A stretch of DNA of 64,000 nt, taken from PALSA-505 sp036501145. Lineage in GTDB: Bacteria > Actinomycetota > Actinomycetes > Streptosporangiales > Streptosporangiaceae. Under the pieces are notes generated by a model, which saw only the letters and a list, made by a program, of their open reading frames with translations, was not told the origin of the DNA and did no database searches. Positions within the stretch are counted from its first letter, which is position 1. Every line of letters starts with the position of its first letter. The translations under genes and the position numbers were made by a program. This document shows positions 31,556-39,756 of this stretch, one piece after another. The stretch covers positions 22,584 through 86,583 of the forward strand of contig DASYAV010000182.1 in NCBI GenBank assembly GCA_036501145.1, written 5' to 3'.

Positions 31556-31996
31556 CTAGCGGCCCGCGCTCGCAGCCGGGTCTTCCAGCACGCTGCCGAC
31601 CGCGGCCAGCACGTCGGACTTGGTCGGCCGACCGCTGGCGCGGCGCGCGATCCGGCCGTCCGGGCCAAGCACCAACACCGTCGGGGTACGCCGGATGTCC
31701 AGCTTGCGGACCAGGTCGAGGTGGCTCTCGGCGTCGATCTCGACGTGCCGCACACCGTCCACCTGGCTGACCACGTCGGCCAGGATCACCCGGGTGGCGC
31801 GGCACGGCGCGCAGAACGCGGAGGAGAACTGGACCAGGGTGGCGCGGCCGCCGAGCGGCCCGCCGAGGTCGGCCTCGGTGAGCACCTCACCGCCCGCCGC
31901 CCGGGGTGCGTTCATCTGCCCGTTCCGCCTCTTCCAGATCAGGCCGAATCCCCCCGCCAGGGCGAGGACGACGACGCACGCGATCAGGCCCGTCAC
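31556..31996 (-). CDS. Membrane-anchored thioredoxin-like protein
   Basis: The GTG at 31994-31996 gives 146 residues: an N-terminal span (GLIACVVVLALAGGFGLIW) and a thioredoxin fold with active site SSAFCAPCRATR (CAPC) and the cis-Pro loop IRRTPTVLVLGPDGR. It would work as a thiol oxidoreductase at the membrane. The frame upstream of 31996 overlaps the anti-sigma gene and is not used. It may be cotranscribed with the anti-sigma/sigma genes 54 bp upstream. Confidence 0.85.
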   Translation of the reverse strand: MTGLIACVVVLALAGGFGLIWKRRNGQMNAPRAAGGEVLTEADLGGPLGGRATLVQFSSAFCAPCRATRVILADVVSQVDGVRHVEIDAESHLDLVRKLDIRRTPTVLVLGPDGRIARRASGRPTKSDVLAAVGSVLEDPAASAGR

Positions 31997-32049
31997 AGCC
32001 GGTACAGCACGTGACCGGCGGCGGGCATTCCCCAGGACCTGAACAACCC

Positions 32050-32778
32050 TCAGGTGGGGGTGGTGACGTGCACCAGCACGGTGTGCCCGCTGGTCACCTC
32101 GAAGCCGCGCACCGCGCTCTCCTGGACCGGGGACGACGCGGGATACGTGGTCTGCTCGTACGGGTTGGTCACCGTCCAGCCGCCCGCCGCCCACTTGTGG
32201 CCGTCCCTGCCCAGCACCCAGAGCTGGCAGGTGGTGCCGGCCGGGATGCCGGTGACGCTGGCGTCCATGACGGTCCCCCACGCCTCGCCCTCGTACCGGA
32301 CCGCCACGTGCGCCAGCGTGGCCGGGTCGGTGGCCTGCACCCGCTCCCAGTGCCCCGCCTCGCCCGCCGGCGGCGCCGAGCCAGAGCCGGTCAGGCCGAC
32401 CGCCCCGATGGCCGCCCCCGCCGCGACGACCACGACCGCGGCGGCCGCGGCCAGGTTGCGCCAGCGGCTGACCTTCCGGCGGTGGGCCATCCGGGCCAGC
32501 AGCGGGGTCAGGGTGCCGCCGGCGCCGTCGGGGACGGGCGTGCCCTGGCCAGGCGCGAGCCGTTCATCATCATCAATTCCGGAGATCCTGGCCGCCTCGG
32601 CGACGGGCACGTGGCCCAGCAGCGCCGGCAGACCGGCCAGCCCGGCCAGCTCCTCCCGGCAATCCGGGCAGCTGGCCAGGTGGGCATCGACCTGGGCGCG
32701 CTCCGCCGGGTCGATCGCGCCCAGCACGTAGACCCCGAGCGACTGGCGGACGTGCTGGCATCCAGCGAAATCGGTCAC
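32050..32778 (-). CDS. Zinc-binding anti-sigma factor, RskA-like
   Basis: This 242-residue protein has the ZAS domain motif HLASCPDCREEL (HxxxCxxC) near residues 30-40, one transmembrane helix (NLAAAAAVVVVAAGAAIGAVGL, near 110-135) and an extracytoplasmic RskA-type C-terminal domain ending in SGHTVLVHVTTPT. The GTG start overlaps the sigma gene stop as GTGA. It would hold the adjacent ECF sigma factor inactive until a signal, perhaps redox, releases it. Confidence 0.9.
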   Translation of the reverse strand: MTDFAGCQHVRQSLGVYVLGAIDPAERAQVDAHLASCPDCREELAGLAGLPALLGHVPVAEAARISGIDDDERLAPGQGTPVPDGAGGTLTPLLARMAHRRKVSRWRNLAAAAAVVVVAAGAAIGAVGLTGSGSAPPAGEAGHWERVQATDPATLAHVAVRYEGEAWGTVMDASVTGIPAGTTCQLWVLGRDGHKWAAGGWTVTNPYEQTTYPASSPVQESAVRGFEVTSGHTVLVHVTTPT

Positions 32779-33326
32779 GGCGCCAGCCCCCTTTCCTCCA
32801 GTGCGAGCTTCAGTGCCTTCAGTGCGTAGAACGTGCGTGACTTGACGGTGCCCGGCGGGATGCCCAGGACGGCGGCCGCCTCGGCCACCGAGCTGCCCTT
32901 GTAGTAGGTCTCGAACAGCACCCGGCGGTGGTCGGGGCGCAGCGAGCCCAGTGCGTCCGCTACCCCCCACGACTCCAGCGCGCGGTCCACGTCGTCGGGC
33001 CCGGCCCGCTGGCCGAGCGCCGCCTCGCCGACCTCCTGCGGGCGGGCACGCCTGGCGCGCTGGCCGTCTATGACCAGGTTCTTGGCCACAGTGAACAGCC
33101 ACGGCCGGGCCGGCTGGCCCGATACCGCCTCGGGATGCTGCCAGGCACGGAGCAATACCTCCTGAACCACGTCTTCGGCACGCTGCCGGTCTCCTCCGGT
33201 CAGGTACATGGTGTACCGGAGCAGGGCCGCGGCATGCTCGTCATGGAGCGCCCGCATGACTTGCTCGTCTGCGACGCGCCCCCCACGAGCGGTCCGGCCC
33301 CGGCCGTTCACACCCTTAAAACGCAC
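32775..33326 (-). CDS. ECF RNA polymerase sigma factor, SigK/SigL-like
   Basis: This 183-residue sigma factor has region 2 (DEHAAALLRYTMYLTGGDRQRAEDVVQEVLLRAWQ) and region 4 (LRPDHRRVLFETYYKGSSVAEAAAVLGIPPGTVKSRTFYALKAL, HTH). It is encoded with its cognate membrane anti-sigma factor. The first residues (MRFKGVNGRGRTARGGRV) may be non-native; GTG at codon 18 (VADEQVMRAL) is an alternative start. Confidence 0.9.
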   Translation of the reverse strand: MRFKGVNGRGRTARGGRVADEQVMRALHDEHAAALLRYTMYLTGGDRQRAEDVVQEVLLRAWQHPEAVSGQPARPWLFTVAKNLVIDGQRARRARPQEVGEAALGQRAGPDDVDRALESWGVADALGSLRPDHRRVLFETYYKGSSVAEAAAVLGIPPGTVKSRTFYALKALKLALEERGLAP

Positions 33327-33375
33327 CTGGGACCGGTCCGGTTCAGATTGATTTTCCGTTCAGGGTACAAAAGCC

Positions 33376-34041
33376 TCACCCGCGGGCGAATTCCACGTTG
33401 TTCGCGGCCGCGTCCACCATCACACCGCCCGGGGTGACGTGCACCCCGGTGACCGTCAGGTGCATCGGCAGCCCGCTCACCGGGATGGTGAAGGTGAACC
33501 GGCTGACCAGGGAGCCCGCACTGACCCCGGCCACGGTGATCCGCTCCGGGGTGACGGTGACGCCGGAATGGGACACCGACAGCCGGGCGACGCCACGGAC
33601 GGCGCCCAGCGGGGTCGAGCCGGACACCCGCAGGTTGCTGCCGTCCGGGGCGATCTTGATGCCGGACGGCAGCTTCCGCTCCACCTGGGAGTACGGGATC
33701 ACCGCGGTGCCGGTGGCATGGCCGGCGGTCACCGTGCCGGAGTTCTGCCCGAGCAGCAGGCTGAGCGACGCGCGGACGTCGGTGAACCGGGCGTCGACGT
33801 TGTGCAGTTGCACGCCGCTGGCCTTGGCGGACGGGATCGAGACGTCGATCTCCTGGTACTTCCCGGACACCAGCTGGGTGAGGAACGGCACGCCGCGCAC
33901 CGTGACGTGCGGCGTGGCGGGCAGGTCGTAGGCGCTGCGCACCCTGATGCTGATCTCCCGCTCGGCGATGAACGCCCCGGCCCGGTCGACGATGACCAGC
34001 AGGACGACCAGCCCGAGCAGGACGATCAGGAACCTCCGCAC
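33376..34041 (-). CDS. DUF2993 (LmeA-like) exported phospholipid-binding protein
   Basis: This 221-residue protein has an uncleaved signal or anchor helix (RFLIVLLGLVVLLVIVDRAGAF) followed by a beta-rich DUF2993 domain (VRGVPFLTQLVSGKYQEIDVSIPSAKASGVQLHNVDARFTDV). The mycobacterial relative LmeA binds phospholipid in the periplasm and assists lipoglycan elongation. Extrapolating that role here is inference. Confidence 0.85.
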   Translation of the reverse strand: MRRFLIVLLGLVVLLVIVDRAGAFIAEREISIRVRSAYDLPATPHVTVRGVPFLTQLVSGKYQEIDVSIPSAKASGVQLHNVDARFTDVRASLSLLLGQNSGTVTAGHATGTAVIPYSQVERKLPSGIKIAPDGSNLRVSGSTPLGAVRGVARLSVSHSGVTVTPERITVAGVSAGSLVSRFTFTIPVSGLPMHLTVTGVHVTPGGVMVDAAANNVEFARG

Positions 34042-34084
34042 CGCACCACACTATGGGCTTCGCGTGACTGGCGCCGCTGTCCCC

Positions 34085-34150
34085 AGACTCATTCAAACTC
34101 GGTTATGCGCATGCTGTCACCAGACCGGGAAGGGAGTTTTGAATAAGTCT
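34085..34150. repeat. 66-bp inverted-repeat (MITE-like) element, copy B
   Basis: AGACTCATTCAAACTC (34085-34100) and GAGTTTTGAATAAGTCT (34134-34150) are imperfect complements flanking 33 bp. The arms share TTATTCAAAA/TTTTGAATAAG with copy A at 23252-23319, and the centres align partly (GCGCnTGCTG, GGnAAG). It lies between the DUF2993 and MoaD-like genes. Confidence 0.65.
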
Positions 34151-34155
34151 GCCCG

Positions 34156-34419
34156 CTATCCCCCGGCGAACGGGGGCAGCACCTCGATCACCGCCGCCTC
34201 CGGCAGCAGCACGTCGGCGGCCGCCCGGCCGCCCACCGGTGAGCCGTCGACCAGGAACGACGAACGGGCGAGGACCGTGCTCAGTGCCTGGTCGCCGCCG
34301 CGGCGGTCCAGCGCGGCGGCGATCGCCGCGGCCAGCGTCGGGGCCTGCACGGCCTCCTCGGCCAGGCCCGCGGCCTGCTTGGCGGCCGCCCAGTAGCGGA
34401 TGGTCACGTTGGGCATCAA
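34156..34419 (-). CDS. MoaD/ThiS-family sulfur-carrier protein
   Basis: This 87-residue ubiquitin-like protein ends in PPFAGG; the terminal Gly-Gly is what MoeB-type enzymes adenylate and thiocarboxylate. The N-terminal strand VTIRYWAAAKQAAG is characteristic of MoaD. It may serve molybdopterin synthesis or another sulfur-transfer path. No moaE or moeB is visible nearby. Confidence 0.85.
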   Translation of the reverse strand: MMPNVTIRYWAAAKQAAGLAEEAVQAPTLAAAIAAALDRRGGDQALSTVLARSSFLVDGSPVGGRAAADVLLPEAAVIEVLPPFAGG

Positions 34420-34437
34420 TGATGCGCGGTGGGTACG

Positions 34438-34453
34438 CCAGCCTCCAGGCTGG
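34438..34453. repeat. Hairpin at the presumed left end of the dead TnpB element
   Basis: CCAGCCTCCAGGCTGG is a perfect seven-base-pair inverted repeat with a 2-base centre, just upstream of the tnpB remnant. IS200/IS605-type elements carry such subterminal hairpins, so this may mark the left end. Confidence 0.5.
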
Positions 34454-34593
34454 AGGTGAAGCCGCGCTGCCTCCCCTCAGCCATGCCTGCCCAGGAATGT
34501 CGGTGCCGGATCATATGGTCGGCGTGCGAGTGGCCCAGCGGGTAGGCGCCCCTGCCCAGCCTGGCTCACACCGATCACAAAGACCCGGTGCTG

Positions 34594-35208
34594 GTGAGAC
34601 GAGCATACGTGTTCCGTGCCTACCCGACGCGTCCGCAGGAAGGCCGTGCGGTGAGGCTGCTGCGCGACCACTGCGACCTATAACGCCGCACTGGAGGAAC
34701 GACGCGAGGCGTGGCGGATGCGCAAGGCACCGATCTCGTATGGAATGCAGTCTGCGCAGCTCAAGGTCATCCGCCGCACGGACCCAGACGGGCAGGGCAG
34801 GCACTCCTTCACCGCCCAGCAGCAGACTCTCCGCAGGCTCAGCGACGTGTTCGCCGCGTTCTACCGGCGGTGCAAGGCCCAGGGAAAGAAGCCTGGCTAT
34901 CCGAGGTTCAAACCGTACTCTCGGTTTGACCAAGTGCGGTTCGTCAACGGCAACGGCGCGAAGTGGGTCGCGGCCAGGAACACCTGCATTCTCACCGGGA
35001 AAGCGGAAGAAGCTGCCCGGCGGATCGTGCTGGTGAACCCGGCCGGGACAAACATCACATGCCACCAGTGCGGGCAAAGATGCACCCGCCCCGGCAAGAC
35101 ACCGTGATCTGCCCCGAATGCGGCGCGATCGACGCCGACCTCAACGGCGCGGTCAACATAGCCACCAGGGCCGGGCTGGGCCCTGGTCAAGCTGCCACGG
35201 CAGCTTGA
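34594..35208 (+). pseudogene. Inactivated tnpB remnant
   Basis: Three frames must be joined to read a TnpB. VRRAYVFRAYPTRPQEGRAV (from GTG 34594) is cut by TAA after 30 codons. TYNAALEERREAWRMRK to FVNGNGAKWV continues in a second frame, then jumps directly to ILTGKAEEAARRIVLVNPAGTNITCHQCG. The terminal CPECGAIDADLNGAVNIATRAG is in a third frame. The whole RuvC-I/II catalytic region is deleted. It differs from the intact TnpB at 16.5 kb, so it is an older, separate insertion. Confidence 0.85.
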
Positions 35209-35316
35209 GAAGCTGCCGCCGCCAGGCGGCAGAGCAGTCACGTGAGCTATCCTCGCTGCAGGGATTCAGGTAAACGCTGCCGGGCTATGCCCTGGGCGTT
35301 CGGGCTGGGTTCCGGG

Positions 35317-35346
35317 GATCCGGGCGGCGCCGCCCCCGGATCTTTT
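35317..35346 (+). terminator. Hairpin with T-tract just upstream of glnR
   Basis: GATCCGGGCGG / CCGCCCCCGGATC pairs over about 11 bp and is followed by TTTTG, giving an intrinsic-terminator shape. It lies 42 bp before the glnR start. It may end transcription from the dead IS side or act as a leader attenuator for glnR. Confidence 0.6.
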
Positions 35347-35387
35347 GTGCATCCGGTGGCGTTCCGCCGCGCGGGAGGAGGTACAGG

Positions 35388-36161
35388 TTGAGCGATCTGC
35401 TCCTGCTCACCAACGCCCTCGAGCCCTACGCCGAGATCCTGCCCGCGCTCGGGCTGCTGCTGCACACCGTGCGGGTGGCCCCGGCGGAGGGGGCCACGCT
35501 GATCGACGCCCCGCCCGCGGACGCGGTGCTGGTGGACGCGCGCAAAGATCTGGCGCACGCGCGCAGCCTGTGCCGGCTGCTGCGCACCACCGGGCTGACG
35601 GCGCCGCTGCTGGTGGTGGTGACCGAGGGCGGGCTGGCCGCGCTCACCGCCGAGTGGGGCGCCGACGACGTGCTGCTGCCGACCGCGGGCCCGGCCGAGG
35701 TGGAGGCGCGGCTGCGGCTGGCGCTGGGCCGCCTGGACGGCGAGGCGGCCGACACCCCGGACGAGATCCGGTCCGGGGACCTGGCCATCGACGAGGCCAC
35801 CTACTCGGCCCGGCTGCGCTCCCGCTCGCTGGACCTGACGTTCAAGGAGTTCGAGCTGCTGAAGTTCCTGGCCCAGCACCCGGGGCGGGTATTCACCCGG
35901 TCGCACCTGCTGCAGGAGGTGTGGGGCTACGACTACTTCGGCGGCACCCGGACGGTGGACGTGCACATCCGCCGGCTGCGGGCCAAGCTCGGCCCCGAAC
36001 ACGAGGCGATGATCGGTACCGTACGCAACGTGGGCTACCGTTTCGTCCCGCTGAAGCCCGACCCGGAGCCGGTGACCCGGCAGCCGGAGGAGAAGTCCCG
36101 GGCCAAGCCGGATGAGACCTCCCGGGCAAAGGAGATGAGCCCTGCACAGGCCGAACGATGA
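35388..36161 (+). CDS. glnR: Nitrogen-metabolism response regulator GlnR
   Basis: This 257-residue OmpR-type orphan regulator opens LLLLTNALEPYAEILPALGLLLHTVRVAPAEG, the distinctive GlnR N-terminus that lacks a normal phospho-acceptor pocket. Its C-terminal winged helix reads LDLTFKEFELLKFLAQHPGRVFTRSHLLQEVWGYDYFGGTRTVDVHIRRLRAKLG. GlnR is the global activator and repressor of nitrogen assimilation genes in actinomycetes. The start is TTG at 35388 behind a strong GGGAGGAGG site. An extra charged tail of about 25 residues follows the usual C-terminus. Confidence 0.93.
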   Translation: MSDLLLLTNALEPYAEILPALGLLLHTVRVAPAEGATLIDAPPADAVLVDARKDLAHARSLCRLLRTTGLTAPLLVVVTEGGLAALTAEWGADDVLLPTAGPAEVEARLRLALGRLDGEAADTPDEIRSGDLAIDEATYSARLRSRSLDLTFKEFELLKFLAQHPGRVFTRSHLLQEVWGYDYFGGTRTVDVHIRRLRAKLGPEHEAMIGTVRNVGYRFVPLKPDPEPVTRQPEEKSRAKPDETSRAKEMSPAQAER

Positions 36162-36222
36162 GACCGCAGAGGCGGCACGGGTCACCGTCACCGGGCAGCT
36201 CGAGGCAGTCCAGGCCGCCGAG

Positions 36223-37089
36223 GTGATGCGGCTGGTCGATGCGGCCACCGACCACGACGGGGTGAGCCCGCTCTCGGAGCACGTGCTGCTGCACCTGCGC
36301 TACGGCGGCGACCCGCGGGCCCGCAACGTGCTGCTGTCCGTGAACGGCAGGCTGGCCGGCTACGGCCACCTGGATCCCACCGACCCGGTCGAGGGGCCGA
36401 GCGGCGAGGCCGTCATCGATCCGGGCCAGCGCGGCCGGGGCCGGGGCACGGCGCTGGTGCGGGCGCTGCTGGCCGAGGCGGATGGGCGGCCGCTGCGGCT
36501 GTGGGCGCACGGGGACAGCCCGGCCGCCGGTCGGCTGGCCGGCGCGGCCGGTTTCGAGCGGGTCCGGGCGCTGTGGCAGATGCAGCGGTCGCTGCGCGAG
36601 CCGCTGGACGAGCCGCGCTACCCCGACGGCGTCACCGTCCGCACGTTCGTGGTGGGCCAGGACGAGGACGCATGGGTCGACCTCAACCACCGGGCCTTCG
36701 CCAGCCACCCGGAGCAGGGTGCGTGGACCCGGGAGGACCTGGGGATGCGCGAGCGGGAGCCGTGGTTCGACCCGGACGGCTTCTTCCTGGCCGAGCGGGA
36801 CGGGCGGCTGGCCGGGTTCCACTGGACGAAGATCCACGGCGACGCGTCCAGCCCGGCCAGGCACGGGCACGACACGATCGGCGAGGTGTACGTGGTGGGG
36901 GTTGACCCCGGCGGGCAGGGCGGCGGGCTGGGCCGGGCGCTCACCCTGACCGGGCTGCGCTACCTGCGCTCACGCGGCCTGCCCGCGGTCATGCTCTACG
37001 TGGACGAGGCGAATACCCCGGCGATCAGGCTGTACGAGTCGCTCGGTTTCACACACCGCAGCACAGACGTCATGTTCCGGCATCCTTGA
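36223..37089 (+). CDS. mshD: Mycothiol synthase
   Basis: Two tandem GNAT domains (first about residues 20-110 with VIDPGQRGRGRGTALVRALL, second about 140-285 with VYVVGVDPGGQGGGLGRALT) are diagnostic for MshD, which acetylates Cys-GlcN-Ins in the last step of mycothiol synthesis. The GTG at 36223 gives 288 residues, shorter than usual. In-frame codons upstream read VTVTGQLEAVQAAE, family-like sequence, and the only candidate there is CTG at 36142, overlapping the end of glnR. The true protein is probably longer than annotated. Confidence 0.9.
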   Translation: MMRLVDAATDHDGVSPLSEHVLLHLRYGGDPRARNVLLSVNGRLAGYGHLDPTDPVEGPSGEAVIDPGQRGRGRGTALVRALLAEADGRPLRLWAHGDSPAAGRLAGAAGFERVRALWQMQRSLREPLDEPRYPDGVTVRTFVVGQDEDAWVDLNHRAFASHPEQGAWTREDLGMREREPWFDPDGFFLAERDGRLAGFHWTKIHGDASSPARHGHDTIGEVYVVGVDPGGQGGGLGRALTLTGLRYLRSRGLPAVMLYVDEANTPAIRLYESLGFTHRSTDVMFRHP

Positions 37090-37261
37090 GTGCGGCCGGC
37101 CTGGGGCCTGGCCGCACACCGAGCGCCCGGTCGAGCTCCTCATGGGTCAGCGGCCGGTCGCTGGCCGCCACGGCGCTCAGCACCTCGGAGTAGAGCTCGA
37201 TCTCATCCAGCGCCACCCGGTCGTGAACGCGCAGGTCAAGCTGCTCGGGCATCGCGTCCAC
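37070..37261 (-). CDS. Small conserved-looking acidic protein
   Basis: This 63-residue protein reads PEQLDLRVHDRVALDEIELYSEVLSAVAASDRPLTHEELDRALGV. The amphipathic helix pattern and the E/D-rich DEIELY core look like a real protein of the type found scattered through actinomycete genomes. It overlaps the 3' end of mshD by 20 bp, tail to tail. The second Met (MPEQL) may be the true start. Function unknown. Confidence 0.55.
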   Translation of the reverse strand: MDAMPEQLDLRVHDRVALDEIELYSEVLSAVAASDRPLTHEELDRALGVRPGPRPAALKDAGT

Positions 37262-37571
37262 CTCCAGCCTGAGTGGCCCGCCGGAATGTTTCCATCAGGT
37301 TACGTGGCGTGCCGGGCCGGCCGCATGACCCATCAGGATCATTCCCGGGCCATCCTCATGTAGTCCTAACGCGCTTCCCACCCGGGCCCTTGGTCCCCCG
37401 CCACTCCGGTCTCGGGCGCAACGGGCGCCCGCAAGTATTATTTTTTGCCCGGGCAAACCGGGATACTCAGTCGTTTCGGTTGCGCCTGCCGTGGTTCAGG
37501 ACAAGAGTCAATGCGCGACCCCAGTCGACCTATCCCTCCACTGACGACGATCCCCTGAGGCGACCGACGAG
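37262..37571. other. 310-bp intergenic region upstream of the DivIVA-like gene
   Basis: No credible ORF. It is locally AT-richer (AAGTATTATTTTTTGCCCGGG near 37433-37454) than the surroundings and should contain the promoters of the flanking divergent genes. Confidence 0.5.
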
Positions 37572-38729
37572 ATGAGTGACAACGCAGAGCTGTTCCCCAA
37601 CGCCAGCCAAGAAGACCCGTTTGAAGTCCAGATGCGCGGCTACAGCCGGCGTCAGGTAGATGAATTCGTCGCCCGCTCCCGCAACCACGTCAGGGACCTC
37701 GAGGAACGGCTGTCCCGGTCGCTCGACGACGTCGAGCGGGTCCGGCTCGAGCTGTCCACCGCCCGTCAGGCTGCCGCCGGCGGCAAGCCGGCCCACGAAG
37801 AGGTCAGTGAGCGGATCGCCCAGATCCTGAAGCTGGCCGACGACGAGGCGACCGCGCAGAAGAAGACCGCCGACGAAGACATCACCAAGCAGCGCACGGA
37901 CGCGCAGAAGGCGGCGGACGCCGTCCGCACCGAGGCGAAGGGCCAGGCCGACCGGATGCTGGCCGCCGCGCAGGAGAACGCCGAGCGGGCCGTCACCACC
38001 GCCCGGGCCGAGGCGGAGAAGACGCGGACCACGGCGCGTTCGGAGGCCGAGCAGACCGCCGCCACCGCGAAGAAGAACGCGGAAAGCGCCATCGCCACCG
38101 CCAAGGCCCAGGCCAAGCAGCTGCTGGACGAGGCGACGGCGCGGGCCAGCGCCATCCACGACGGCGCCGAGCGGCGGCTCGACCTGCTGAAGAACCGGCA
38201 CGGCGAGGCCATGCGCCGGCTCACCGAGATCCGGGACGTGGTCACCGACCTGGTGGCGCACGACGCCGCCAAGGGCACCCTCGACGAAGAGGTCGAGAAG
38301 GCCGTGGCCACGACGCTGGGCACCTCGGGCGCGGCCGCTACGGCCAAGCCAGGCACGTCCGGCGGGCCCGGCCAGCCCGGGCCGTCCGGCCCGCCCGCGC
38401 ACGCCCCGTCGGCCCCGGCGGGGCAGGGCGCCGCGGCCAAGCCCAAGCCCTCCGCCGCCCAGCCGTCCAGCCCCCAGCCGTCCACCCCCCAGCCGTCCAC
38501 CCCCCAGCAGCCCGCGGGCCAGGGGTCGCCGGCGCAGACCCCGTCCGGCGCGGGTCAGGCAGGCCAGGGCACGGCGGCGGGCGCGGGCGCACGTCCCCGG
38601 CACGCGGCCACCCCGGACGACTCGCTGCGGACGGCCAAGCCGCCCGCTCAGGGCCGCCGTGACGCCGCCGGCAACGGCTCGGCCTCCAGCGAGGCGACGC
38701 CCGACGACGTGCGCGTCATCATGCCGTAA
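37572..38729 (+). CDS. DivIVA-domain coiled-coil protein
   Basis: This 385-residue protein has a DivIVA-like membrane-curvature N-terminus (FEVQMRGYSRRQVDEFVARSRNHVRDLEERL, residues 17-50), a long Ala/Glu/Lys coiled coil (55-250) with heptads and AKKNAESAIATAKAQAKQL segments, and a 130-residue Pro/Gly/Ala/Ser-rich tail with PSTPQPSTPQ repeats. It resembles Streptomyces polarity and filament proteins such as Wag31 or Scy relatives. A role in polar growth or cytoskeletal scaffolding is inferred. Confidence 0.8.
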   Translation: MSDNAELFPNASQEDPFEVQMRGYSRRQVDEFVARSRNHVRDLEERLSRSLDDVERVRLELSTARQAAAGGKPAHEEVSERIAQILKLADDEATAQKKTADEDITKQRTDAQKAADAVRTEAKGQADRMLAAAQENAERAVTTARAEAEKTRTTARSEAEQTAATAKKNAESAIATAKAQAKQLLDEATARASAIHDGAERRLDLLKNRHGEAMRRLTEIRDVVTDLVAHDAAKGTLDEEVEKAVATTLGTSGAAATAKPGTSGGPGQPGPSGPPAHAPSAPAGQGAAAKPKPSAAQPSSPQPSTPQPSTPQQPAGQGSPAQTPSGAGQAGQGTAAGAGARPRHAATPDDSLRTAKPPAQGRRDAAGNGSASSEATPDDVRVIMP

Positions 38730-38756
38730 CGCACGCGATCACGCCGTAACACCCGG

Positions 38757-38794
38757 TCCCGGCCAGCCGCATCCCGGCTGGCCGGGACTTTCAC
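38757..38794. terminator. Bidirectional hairpin between divIVA-like and ppx genes
   Basis: TCCCGGCCAGCC (38757-38768) and GGCTGGCCGGGA (38776-38787) form a perfect 12-bp stem with a 7-base loop, followed by CTTTC. It sits between two convergent genes, where it can terminate both. Confidence 0.8.
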
Positions 38795-38808
38795 GTCAGG
38801 CCGGTGCG

Positions 38809-39756
38809 TCAGGCCGGTGCGTCCGGCCGGCCGGCCATTGCGTCCAGCCGCCGCAGGATCACGCCCTCACGCAGCGCCCACGGGCACAGCTCCAGCTCCT
38901 CCAGTGCGAACAGGTCCATGGTGGCGTCGGCCACGATGGCCCCGGCGAGCAGCTGCGGGGCCCTGGTGGCGGACACGCCGGCCAGCCCGGCCCGCTCGGC
39001 GGCGCTCATCTTGGCCAGCTTGCCCGCCCAGCGGGTCAGGTTCTCGTGCCGCAGCGTCCGCCGGACATAGGCGCCCTCACCGGACGGCGCCGCCCCGGCG
39101 ATCCTGGCCAGCTGGCGGAACGTCTTCGAGGTGGCGACCGCGTGGTCGGGCGCGCCGTTCCGCAGCACCTCGCCCGCGGTCCGGGCGATCTCGGTGCGGA
39201 CGTGCTTACGCAGCCCCCGCACCTCCGCCGCGGACGGTGGGTCGCTGCTCAGCCAGCTCCTGGTGAGCCGGCCCGCGCCGAGTGGCAGGGATATCGCCAC
39301 GTCCGGCTCCTCGTCGACGCCGGAGCCGATCTCCAGGGATCCGCCGCCGATGTCGAGCACCAGCAGCCGCCCCGACGACCAGCCGAACCAGCGGCGCGCG
39401 GCCAGGAACGTCAGCCGCGACTCATCCTGCCCGGTGAGCACGTGGATGTCGACGCCCGCGGCGGTGCGGATCCGGGTGAGCATCTCCTCCCCGTTGACCG
39501 CGTCCCGCACCGCGGACGTGGCGAACGGCAGCAGATCCTCCACGCCCTTGTCTTCCGCGATGCGCAGCGCGTCGGCGACGAACTCCCGCAGTTGCTTCTC
39601 ACCCCGTGAGCTCAGCCGCTCGCCGTCGGCCAGGTGGTCGGCCAGCCGGAGCTCGGCCTTGTGCGAGAACGCCGGCAGCGGCCTGGCCCCCTGATACGCG
39701 TCCACCACCAGGAAATGCACCGTGTTGGATCCGACATCCAGCACACCGAGTCGCAT
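38809..39756 (-). CDS. ppx: Exopolyphosphatase/guanosine pentaphosphate phosphohydrolase family protein
   Basis: This 315-residue ASKHA-fold protein starts RLGVLDVGSNTVHFLVVDA (phosphate 1 motif) and contains LLVLDIGGGSLEIGSG (phosphate 2) near residue 130. The length matches the short actinobacterial Ppx/GppA type (Rv0496-like). It hydrolyses polyphosphate and/or pppGpp, linking to the Pho genes functionally though not by operon. Confidence 0.92.
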   Translation of the reverse strand: MRLGVLDVGSNTVHFLVVDAYQGARPLPAFSHKAELRLADHLADGERLSSRGEKQLREFVADALRIAEDKGVEDLLPFATSAVRDAVNGEEMLTRIRTAAGVDIHVLTGQDESRLTFLAARRWFGWSSGRLLVLDIGGGSLEIGSGVDEEPDVAISLPLGAGRLTRSWLSSDPPSAAEVRGLRKHVRTEIARTAGEVLRNGAPDHAVATSKTFRQLARIAGAAPSGEGAYVRRTLRHENLTRWAGKLAKMSAAERAGLAGVSATRAPQLLAGAIVADATMDLFALEELELCPWALREGVILRRLDAMAGRPDAPA

